A stretch of 64,000 nucleotides of DNA from Crenothrix sp. D3 (GTDB lineage Bacteria > Pseudomonadota > Gammaproteobacteria > Methylococcales > Methylomonadaceae), in contig MBQZ01000051.1 of NCBI GenBank assembly GCA_002134785.1, positions 1-64,000 of the forward strand, in the 5' to 3' direction. Shown here piece by piece: positions 55,535 through 64,000 of the stretch; position 1 is the first letter of the stretch, and the number at the start of each line of letters is the position of its first letter. The position numbers and the translations under genes are program-made. Under the pieces are notes generated by a model. The model was not told the origin of the DNA and did not search any database. It was given only the letters and a program-made list of their open reading frames with translations.

Positions 55535-56749
55535 ATGGCAGTAGGACTATGCGATTTTCCCATTATGCCCAGTATTGCTGGCATTACTTTAGGCACGGCG
55601 AATGCGGGTATTAAGCAAACGGTAAGAGATGATATTTTGTTGCTTCATGCGGTTGCAGGGGCAACGTGTGCGGGGGTGTTTACGCAAAATGCGTTTTGCG
55701 CCGCGCCTGTTCATGTTGCGAAAGCCAATCTTGCTCACGCGCCACGCTGGTTGTTGATTAACTCAGGCAATGCCAATGCGGGTACAGGTGAATTGGGAAT
55801 GCAGGCGGCTTTAACGTCATGCGCTGAATTAGCTAAATTAACAGGCGATAAGGCAAGTCAGGTGCTACCGTTTTCTACGGGTGTGATTGGGCAGTTATTA
55901 CCTGTCGCCAAAATTACTACCGCGTTGCCTGCCGCGCTTGCCCAGCTTAACAGTGATAATTGGGCTAATGCTGCTAAAGCCATTATGACCACGGACACGT
56001 TCCCAAAAGGCGTGACTAAAACCATTTCTATTGCGGGTGAAACTGTCACCATTAACGGTATATCAAAAGGCGCGGGCATGATTCAGCCCAATATGGCAAC
56101 CATGCTGGGTTTTATTGCGACCGATGCCAACATTCAACAATCGCTATTGCAACAGTGTTTAGCGGTAGCGGTTGAGCAATCGTTTAATCGCATTACGGTG
56201 GACGGCGATACCTCCACTAATGATGCCTGTGTGATTATGGCGAGTGGGCAAAGTGCCGCGCCTGAAATTACTGTCAACAGTGAAGATTATGCGGTATTTG
56301 CCGATGCGTTAATGAGCGTGTGCAAACAACTGGCAGAACTGATTATTCGAGACGGCGAAGGCGCGACTAAACTCATCCGCATCGTGGTATCTGAAGCGAT
56401 AAACGATGAAGAAGCGGTGCGTGTTGCTAAAACTATTGCCCATTCACCGCTAGTGAAAACTGCATTTTTTGCCAGCGACCCGAATTGGGGGCGTATTCTT
56501 GCCGCTGTCGGACGTGCGGGTGTAGAAAACATGGTGTTGGAAGATGTACAGCTTTATCTTAGTGATGTGTGCATCGTTAGAAACGGCGGTTGTGCCGATG
56601 ATTACACCGAAGAAGCAGGGCAAGCGGTGATGAATCAACAGGAAATTACTGTGACTGTTAAATTGGGACGCGGCACAGCGATTCAAGAAGTGTTGACTTG
56701 CGATTTTTCTTATGACTATGTGAAAATTAATGCTGAATATCGGACGTAG
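55535..56749 (+). CDS. argJ: Bifunctional glutamate N-acetyltransferase/amino-acid acetyltransferase
   Basis: KGAGMIQPNMATMLGFIATDA autocleavage motif; DPNWGRILAAVGRAG. Confidence 0.97.
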   Translation: MAVGLCDFPIMPSIAGITLGTANAGIKQTVRDDILLLHAVAGATCAGVFTQNAFCAAPVHVAKANLAHAPRWLLINSGNANAGTGELGMQAALTSCAELAKLTGDKASQVLPFSTGVIGQLLPVAKITTALPAALAQLNSDNWANAAKAIMTTDTFPKGVTKTISIAGETVTINGISKGAGMIQPNMATMLGFIATDANIQQSLLQQCLAVAVEQSFNRITVDGDTSTNDACVIMASGQSAAPEITVNSEDYAVFADALMSVCKQLAELIIRDGEGATKLIRIVVSEAINDEEAVRVAKTIAHSPLVKTAFFASDPNWGRILAAVGRAGVENMVLEDVQLYLSDVCIVRNGGCADDYTEEAGQAVMNQQEITVTVKLGRGTAIQEVLTCDFSYDYVKINAEYRT

Positions 56750-56780
56750 GATGGGTAATTACTACACCGTTAAAAATTTT

Positions 56781-56872
56781 TCCGTCCACCCTTCGACAAG
56801 CTCAGGGCGAACGGAAAAATTTGAAGCTCCGATGTTAAACCGTTCATGGTGAGCTTGTCGAACCACGAACGG
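56781..56872. repeat. REP-like palindromic repeat pair (TTCGACAAGCTCAGGGCGAACGG / CCGTTCATGGTGAGCTTGTCGAACCACGAACGG)
   Basis: Direct inspection. Confidence 0.8.
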
Positions 56873-57808
56873 CTTAACTTAATCCGCGTAGCCGTTGGCA
56901 TAATCAAAAATCCCCAAGGACAAGTCTTAATCGCCTTGCGTGATGACGCACGTCACCAAGGCGGCTTATGGGAATTTTCAGGTGGCAAAATCGAAGTGGG
57001 CGAAACTGCCGAACACGCGTTAAAACGTGAACTTAAAGAAGAATTGGGCATAGAAGTTGTCCACGCGACACCGTTAATCACTATCCAACATCAATACCCA
57101 GATAAAGCCGTACAGCTACAAGTCTTCACCATTGACCAGTTTACAGGCGAACCGCACAGCGCGGAAAACCAGCCTATTCAGTGGGTCAATCCCAGTGATT
57201 TAAAAAACTACGCGTTTCCAGCGGCAAATCTAGCTATCATCACCGCTGCACAATTACCGCCGTATTACGCCATACTCGATGACAGCGAACCGTCACTATT
57301 AACCGCTAAGCTGCAAACGCTCTTGGCTAACGGCTTGAAACTCATACAAGCCCGCTTGAAAACCTTATCAACCGAAGATAGCCACGTTTTTATTCAACAG
57401 GCGTATTCGTTATGCCAACAACACGGTGCGATATTGCTCATTAATTCAGCCGTTAAACAGGCGAATAATCTGGCAGATGGACTGCATTTAACCAGCCGTG
57501 ATTTAATGGCAATGCAATCACGCCCTGCTCATATTCAATGGTTGGCGGCTTCTTGTCATAACCATGTAGAACTCCAACACGCTGAACACATCGGCGTAGA
57601 TTTTGTGGTACTCGCGCCCGTATTGGCGACACAAACCCACCCCGATACCGCACCACTGGGCTGGCAACAATTCGCTGAACTGGTGAATCAATGCAATCTC
57701 CCTGTGTACGCGCTAGGTGGACAAACATTAGCTGATTTAACCACCGCACAACACGCAGGTGGGCAAGGCATAGCGGCAATTAGGGCTTTTCTGTCGCTAC
57801 AACTTTAA
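56846..57808 (+). CDS. Nudix hydrolase (MutT-like) fused to ThiE-like thiamine phosphate synthase domain
   Basis: GGLWEFSGGKIEVGETAEHALKRELKEELGIE Nudix box; C-terminal VDFVVLAPVLATQTHPDTAPLGW...VYALGG TMP synthase-like. Confidence 0.93.
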   Translation: MVSLSNHERLNLIRVAVGIIKNPQGQVLIALRDDARHQGGLWEFSGGKIEVGETAEHALKRELKEELGIEVVHATPLITIQHQYPDKAVQLQVFTIDQFTGEPHSAENQPIQWVNPSDLKNYAFPAANLAIITAAQLPPYYAILDDSEPSLLTAKLQTLLANGLKLIQARLKTLSTEDSHVFIQQAYSLCQQHGAILLINSAVKQANNLADGLHLTSRDLMAMQSRPAHIQWLAASCHNHVELQHAEHIGVDFVVLAPVLATQTHPDTAPLGWQQFAELVNQCNLPVYALGGQTLADLTTAQHAGGQGIAAIRAFLSLQL

Positions 57809-58510
57809 TTCCAGCCATTGCTTATTACGGAATAATTGCAAAGGTTGATAATGGCTTTTATACGCCATTTTTTGACAGGCTTGAATCCAGAAGCCAAGAT
57901 ATAAAAACTCATGTTGCTGCATAAGAGCGTAGTCAATTTGCCACAATACCGCATACACACCCAAGCTGTAGCTAGAAAATTTTGGATCAAAGAACGTGTA
58001 AACAGCGGATAACGCGTTATCCAATTGATCGACGATAGCGACACCTGCCAACTCGTCATTAATTGAGAATTCAACGAATACCGTATTGCCCCACGAACTA
58101 CTGAGGAAATCAATATACTCATCGGGGCTAGACTCTGCCATATTGCCGCCTGTGTGGCGGATTTGCTGATAACGCAAATACAGTTCGTAATGGGCTTGCT
58201 CAAACACGGCAGGTTTTATAATTGCCGTTGTCTGGCTATTTTTACGCCAACAGCGTTGTTGACTACGGTCGGGTTTAAAATCATGCACTGCCAATCTTGC
58301 GGGAATACACGCCGCGCAGTTTGGGCAATGTGGGGCATACACTTCATCACCGCTACGACGAAATCCCTGAGCGATTAGCTGAGTATAAATTGACGTGGTC
58401 AGTGGATAATTGGGATGAACAAATACGGACTGGCTTTGCTGGTCATCAAGATAACTGCACGCATGGGGCGGTATTAAAATTAAGGGTATGGAAATCATAA
58501 ATGTTGCCAA
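57797..58510 (-). CDS. bpt: Bacterial aspartate/glutamate leucyltransferase (arginyltransferase-like)
   Basis: LTTSIYTQLIAQGFRRSGDEVYAPHCPNCAACIPARLAVHDFKPDRSQQR. Confidence 0.92.
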   Translation of the reverse strand: MATFMISIPLILIPPHACSYLDDQQSQSVFVHPNYPLTTSIYTQLIAQGFRRSGDEVYAPHCPNCAACIPARLAVHDFKPDRSQQRCWRKNSQTTAIIKPAVFEQAHYELYLRYQQIRHTGGNMAESSPDEYIDFLSSSWGNTVFVEFSINDELAGVAIVDQLDNALSAVYTFFDPKFSSYSLGVYAVLWQIDYALMQQHEFLYLGFWIQACQKMAYKSHYQPLQLFRNKQWLELKL

Positions 58511-59190
58511 GCGTTTGGACTAGCGGGCATTCGACAATATTGATTGAGTAGTTTTACAAATGCACGACGCTTAATTTCTTCCGCGCCTAAACTCTGTAAG
58601 TGCGACGTGTGTACCTGACAATCAACGAGTTGATAACCCCACGTTTTCAGTTGCGCAACCATGCTCACAAAGGCAACTTTAGAGGCATCGGTTTTAGTGT
58701 GAAACATAGACTCACCAAAAAACACTTGCCCTAATGCCACGCCATATAAACCGCCGACTAATTCATCGTTAAACCACACTTCCACTGAGTGCGCGAAACC
58801 TTGATGATGTAGATCAATGTAGGCTTGGTTAATGTCGGTAGTAATCCACGTCCCTGCGCTGTCTTTTCGGGGCTGCGCACAAGCGGTAATCACATCGCTA
58901 AAGGCTTTATCAAAACTGACGGTAAACACATTTTTACGCAGTGTTTTACTGAGACTACGCGAGACGATAAGTTTATCAGGAAATAATACTAAACGCGGGT
59001 CAGGCGACCACCATAAAATCGGCTCATCGGGATTGTACCAAGGAAAAATACCGCGTTGATAAGCGTTAATAAGTCGCTCTGCTGATAAGCATCCACCGAC
59101 TGCTAATAAGCCATCAGGTTTACGCAAGGCTAGGTAAAGTGGCGGGAATGCTTGTGCAGGATTAGTGGGGTCGAGGATTGTTAGGTGCAT
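58495..59190 (-). CDS. aat: Leucyl/phenylalanyl-tRNA--protein transferase
   Basis: GLLAVGGCLSAERLINAYQRGIFPWYNPDEPILWWSPDPR; overlaps bpt. Confidence 0.96.
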   Translation of the reverse strand: MHLTILDPTNPAQAFPPLYLALRKPDGLLAVGGCLSAERLINAYQRGIFPWYNPDEPILWWSPDPRLVLFPDKLIVSRSLSKTLRKNVFTVSFDKAFSDVITACAQPRKDSAGTWITTDINQAYIDLHHQGFAHSVEVWFNDELVGGLYGVALGQVFFGESMFHTKTDASKVAFVSMVAQLKTWGYQLVDCQVHTSHLQSLGAEEIKRRAFVKLLNQYCRMPASPNAWQHL

Positions 59191-59200
59191 GGTTTTTCTC

Positions 59201-59297
59201 GTTCCCACGCGTTGCGTGGGAATGCAGTTTCAACGCGCCGCGTTGGGTAGTAGACCGCAGTGCGGTCTACACGAATTCCCACGCGGCGCGTGGGAAC
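59201..59297. repeat. Composite palindromic repeat (GTTCCCACGCGTTGCGTGGGAA...TTCCCACGCGGCGCGTGGGAAC with TAGACCGCAGTGCGGTCTA inside)
   Basis: Nested inverted repeats read directly. Confidence 0.85.
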
Positions 59298-59306
59298 TAG
59301 GTAAAA

Positions 59307-60290
<984 letters not shown>

Positions 60291-60320
60291 TTATGGCGGT
60301 AAACCTACGTTAGGTAAACG

Positions 60321-61634
60321 TTATTTTTCAGCTAATCGTTGTTGCCATGCGGCGATTTTTATCATTAATTCAGTCAAATTAATCGTAGTAAGTTCACGGT
60401 TTTTCAATAACCGTTGTCCTGCAACCCATACATCCGTGACTTGCTGACGACTGGCGGCGTAGACGATGTGCGACACAGGATCATATAACGGCTGGGTTTC
60501 TAATTGACTTAAATCAATGGCAATCACATCCGCAGCTTTACCAATACTTAGCGAGCCACAAACATCCGCTAAACCCAAGGCTTTCGCGCCGTTAATGGTT
60601 GCCATGCGTAATGCGGTCATCGCAGACACCGCACTGGCATCATTGGCGACCGCTTTAGCTAATAACGCAGCGGTGCGCATTTCGCCGAACATATCTAAAT
60701 CATTATTACTTGCCGCGCCATCGGTGCCTAAGGCGACATTAACGCCTGCATTCAAACATCTAGCTACAGGGCAGAAACCGCTTGCCAGTTTTAAATTGGA
60801 TTCAGGGCAATGCACGATAGTCGCCCCTGCTTCGGCTAATAAACTAATTTCAGCATCGGTTAATTGGGTGGCATGAACGGCAATCAGATGTTCATTCACT
60901 AAGCCCAATTCTTGTAACCTTTGTAAGGGACGTTTGCCTGTTTGTTCTATTGCTTGTTCAATTTCATGCGCGGTTTCGTGGATATGAATATGCACAGGGC
61001 GTTGTAATTGCTTAGCGTAAGCCGCAATTTTTTGTAGCGGTGCATCCGATACGGTGTAAGGTGCGTGTGGTGCAAAAGCCGTGCTGCATAGCTCAGAATC
61101 ACGCAGTTGTTCAGTTAAGGTTAAGCCTTTGGATAGATACTCATCACTGTCTTTTGCCCAGACAGTTGGAAAATCAATGACAATTAAACCCACAGTAGCG
61201 CGGATACCTGCCTGTTGTGCTTGTTGCGCGGTGACATCGGGGAAAAAATACATATCATTAAAGCAGGTTGTGCCGCCGCGTAGCATTTCTGCAATCGCTA
61301 AATCGGTGCCGTCTTTAACAAATTCTTCACTCATCCACTGGTGTTCTAATGGCCAGATATGGTTTTGTAACCAATCCATTAATGGTAAATCATCGGCAAT
61401 ACCGCGCATGAGACTCATGGCGGCGTGAGTGTGGCTATTAATCAGGCCGGGTAATAAAACGTGATTTTCTAAGTGTTCGACCACCGTGCCTTGATAGCGT
61501 TGTGTTGCTAGTTCAGTCGGTAATAAATCAATAATTAGACCGTCTTGTATGACTAAGCTGTGGTGTTTGAGTGTGTCGAATGGCGGTTCTACGGGTATAA
61601 TCCAGCCAGCGTGTATAAGTGTGTCAACTATCAT
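60321..61634 (-). CDS. mtaD: TRZ/ATZ family hydrolase (methylthioadenosine/S-adenosylhomocysteine deaminase-like)
   Basis: VLLPGLINSHTHAAMSLMRGIADDLPLMDWL; VHIHIHET; GTDGAASNNDLDMFGEM; divergent from mtnA. Confidence 0.9.
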   Translation of the reverse strand: MIVDTLIHAGWIIPVEPPFDTLKHHSLVIQDGLIIDLLPTELATQRYQGTVVEHLENHVLLPGLINSHTHAAMSLMRGIADDLPLMDWLQNHIWPLEHQWMSEEFVKDGTDLAIAEMLRGGTTCFNDMYFFPDVTAQQAQQAGIRATVGLIVIDFPTVWAKDSDEYLSKGLTLTEQLRDSELCSTAFAPHAPYTVSDAPLQKIAAYAKQLQRPVHIHIHETAHEIEQAIEQTGKRPLQRLQELGLVNEHLIAVHATQLTDAEISLLAEAGATIVHCPESNLKLASGFCPVARCLNAGVNVALGTDGAASNNDLDMFGEMRTAALLAKAVANDASAVSAMTALRMATINGAKALGLADVCGSLSIGKAADVIAIDLSQLETQPLYDPVSHIVYAASRQQVTDVWVAGQRLLKNRELTTINLTELMIKIAAWQQRLAEK

Positions 61635-61695
61635 AGTGAGTTCCTGTGGTGAGTTGCGGTGATTATAACTTTTTAGTAATAGGATTAAATAAACA

Positions 61696-62730
61696 ATGAC
61701 AAAACAACAGAAAGAAACCGTACAAGCCCTGCAATGGACAGGGGATGCGTTGAAAGTATTGGATCAGCGACGCTTGCCTGAATACATTGTCTATGATGAC
61801 TGCAAAGACGCAAACGATGTCGCTAAAGCTATTATTAGTATGCGAGTGCGCGGTGCGCCTGCCATTGGCATTGCCGCCGCTTATGGTGTGGTGTTATCGG
61901 TACGCAAGCATTATGCGCAATCGAATCACTGGCGACAAAAAGTGGTTGCTGATATTGAGTTATTGGCAAAATCCAGACCGACAGCGGTGAATTTATTTTG
62001 GGCATTAGACCAAATGAAAGTAACGCTAAGTCAACAATCTACCAATCCATTAGCAGCTATTTTAGCGTGTGCGGTAAAAATTCACGAAGACGATATTGCC
62101 GCGAATCACAAAATGGGTGAATTAGGCGCGGATTTATTAGTTGGATCTAAAGGCGTATTAACTCACTGTAACACAGGCGCGTTAGCGACAGGCGGTTATG
62201 GTACAGCGTTGGGTGTGATTCGTAGTGCGTATCGCCGCCAAGCTCTTGATGTCTATGCAGGCGAAACCCGCCCTTGGTTGCAAGGTTCGAGACTCACTGC
62301 GTGGGAATTATCACAAGAACATATTCCCGTCACCCTCATCGCCGATTCAGCAGCCGCGTGGCTAATGAAAACAGGTGCCGTTGATTGGGTCATCGTTGGG
62401 GCAGATCGCATTACCGCTAATGGTGATGTCGCTAATAAAATTGGTACTTATGCCTTAGCGGTATTGGCAAAACAACATGATGTTAAATTTATGGTGGTCG
62501 CACCAATGACCACAGTAGATTGGGGCATTAATCAAGGCGATCAAATCAAAATTGAAGAGCGTCATCAAAAAGAATTACTGCCCGATTGCTATCTGGAAGA
62601 AGATTCGCTGGTGAGCGCGTGGAATCCTGTGTTTGATGTCACTCCCGTGGAACTCATCACCGCGATAGTGACAGAACGCGGCGTGGTATTAAATCCAGCG
62701 GCAGGACAAGGAGTTAGGGGGTTAAAATGA
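61696..62730 (+). CDS. mtnA: S-methyl-5-thioribose-1-phosphate isomerase
   Basis: [60 protein letters not shown]. Confidence 0.96.
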   Translation: MTKQQKETVQALQWTGDALKVLDQRRLPEYIVYDDCKDANDVAKAIISMRVRGAPAIGIAAAYGVVLSVRKHYAQSNHWRQKVVADIELLAKSRPTAVNLFWALDQMKVTLSQQSTNPLAAILACAVKIHEDDIAANHKMGELGADLLVGSKGVLTHCNTGALATGGYGTALGVIRSAYRRQALDVYAGETRPWLQGSRLTAWELSQEHIPVTLIADSAAAWLMKTGAVDWVIVGADRITANGDVANKIGTYALAVLAKQHDVKFMVVAPMTTVDWGINQGDQIKIEERHQKELLPDCYLEEDSLVSAWNPVFDVTPVELITAIVTERGVVLNPAAGQGVRGLK

Positions 62731-63485
62731 TACTGACTAAAAAAGCCAATAATCCACTGATTGCGATTGGTTTTTTGTTTAAGGGAATGAAATTATTGAC
62801 CAATCCTACCTTACGCAGTTTTATTATTATCCCCATTCTTATCAACATCGTGCTGTATAGCGTGGCGTTAGCATTGGGTTATTACTATGTCAATGAACTC
62901 ATTACGCAAGCAATTCCAGACTGGTTACATTGGTTGAACTGGATACTGTGGCCGTTATTTTTTATCGGCTTTTTTATCATAAGTTTTTTTAGCTTCACCG
63001 TATTGGCTAATCTGATTGCTTCACCGTTTTATGGGCTACTCGCGGCGAGAACGCAAGCACTTATCAGTGGTGACGTGCAGGTCGTTGAACAGCCTTTATC
63101 TCAAGTGCTGATTGCCGAATCGAAACGCCTGTTATACATCATCACGCGGATGTTACCGTTGCTGGTATTATTCTTTATTCCCGTTATTAACGTGCTGGCT
63201 TCGTTTATATTAGCAGTGTTTGGCGCGTGGTGTTTAGCAATGGAATACATGGCGTATCCGTTGGAAAACGAAGGCTTGTTGTTCACTGAACAAAAGGAAC
63301 TACTGAAAAGTACGCGCTTAGGCGTGTTAAGTTTTGGTGGAGTCACCATGCTAGGTTTAACACTCCCCGTGTTAAACATCATCATCGCCCCAGCGGCAGT
63401 GATTGGCGCGACGCTGTATCTTCATGAACTGCGCGAAAAGTTACCCGAAGAGCCAGAAACTAACAATGAAGTGACTGAAGTTTAA
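62727..63485 (+). CDS. EI24/CysZ-like membrane protein
   Basis: [35 protein letters not shown]; 4-bp overlap with mtnA. Confidence 0.82.
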   Translation: MILTKKANNPLIAIGFLFKGMKLLTNPTLRSFIIIPILINIVLYSVALALGYYYVNELITQAIPDWLHWLNWILWPLFFIGFFIISFFSFTVLANLIASPFYGLLAARTQALISGDVQVVEQPLSQVLIAESKRLLYIITRMLPLLVLFFIPVINVLASFILAVFGAWCLAMEYMAYPLENEGLLFTEQKELLKSTRLGVLSFGGVTMLGLTLPVLNIIIAPAAVIGATLYLHELREKLPEEPETNNEVTEV

Positions 63486-63570
63486 GGCTAACGGAGTCCA
63501 AAACACGTTTTGGACTCCCGTCTATTCAAATAGGTAGATACCATCTCTCCAAATCAATCGCAAGCGATAT

Positions 63571-64000
63571 TTAAGTCGCTTGTGGTTGATAGGGTTGCTG
63601 GTGTTTTAAGACACCGAAGCAAATATGTACCAGTTTACGCATAGCCGCTCCTAGGGCAGACATCTTGCTTTTGCCTTTACTGGTTAAGCGTTCGTATTGG
63701 GCTTTAATGTCGGGGTTGTAGCGGATGGCTACGACTGCCGCCATGTAGAGCTTGGCGCGGATCACGGGGTTGCCCGCTTTGGACAGGTGGGCGCGCCCTT
63801 TGACACTGCTACCTGATTCATGCTGTACGGGTACTAGCCCTAAATACGCGGCGCATTGGTAGGCATCGTCAAACTGACGACTGCCGATGACCATCAGCAT
63901 TCGAGTGGCAATGACGTTGCCAACAGCAGGGATGCTTTCTAGCAAGGCTTTGTTTTCTCTCAATTTAGTGTGTTTGTTAATGTGGTCTTCAATCAGATCG
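63571..64000 (-). CDS. IS110-family transposase C-terminal part (runs off window edge)
   Basis: LLESIPAVGNVIATRMLMVIGSRQFDDAYQCAAYLGLVPVQHESGSSVKGRAHLSKAGNPVIRAKLYMAAVVA (transposase_20); frame stays open to 64000. Confidence 0.92.
   Translation of the reverse strand, partial: DLIEDHINKHTKLRENKALLESIPAVGNVIATRMLMVIGSRQFDDAYQCAAYLGLVPVQHESGSSVKGRAHLSKAGNPVIRAKLYMAAVVAIRYNPDIKAQYERLTSKGKSKMSALGAAMRKLVHICFGVLKHQQPYQPQAT

Noticed and set aside
59201-59297. A small structured RNA gene between trxB and aat
   Set aside because: Sequence is a composite of simple palindromes (CCCACGCG.., GACCGCAGTGCGGTC) typical of REP-type repeats; no independent evidence of an RNA gene.

Overview
This 64-kb window looks like a gammaproteobacterial chromosome. 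I infer a sulfur-oxidiser-like lineage from the DsrC/TusE-, TusB/DsrH- and TusA-type genes and the general gene complement; the species is not identified. A conserved housekeeping block runs on the minus strand: tRNA-Leu(GAG), secG, tpiA, glmM, ftsH, rlmE, (yhbY +), greA, carB, carA. It is broken by two accessory insertions. One lies between greA and carB and encodes a 2TM + beta-rich protein resembling Cap15-type effectors plus a beta-rich partner. The other splits carA from carB and holds TumE/TumA-like, UPF0175, zinc-ribbon, YccF, DUF2442 and DUF4160 genes. folP is absent from its usual place between ftsH and glmM. Other recognisable modules are an OmpR-type two-component pair; an SPFH protein overlapping an NAD-kinase-like protein with a degenerate GGDG motif; DsrC/TusE-TusB; a HerA-like ATPase; feoABC; patatin with a Ycf48-like protein; PBP1-like/mtgA/pepN; a Q-rich repeat lipoprotein family; H-NS; a CDF transporter with tusA; a VapBC-MqsA-like cluster; argJ; Nudix-ThiE; bpt-aat; trxB; and mtaD/mtnA. 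Several loci are gene graveyards: a frameshifted integrase cut by IS30 beside tRNA-Leu, a 5'-truncated C5-methyltransferase with a stop at the catalytic PCQ motif, an RtcB tail fused to a second methyltransferase tail, an IS110 tail, IS1 and IS3 fragments, a RelE/HigB-like toxin remnant, and two partial copies of the CDF 3' end. Many short dispersed palindromic repeats are present. No CRISPR array or cas gene was seen. All family calls were made by reading the supplied translations; no database search was run.
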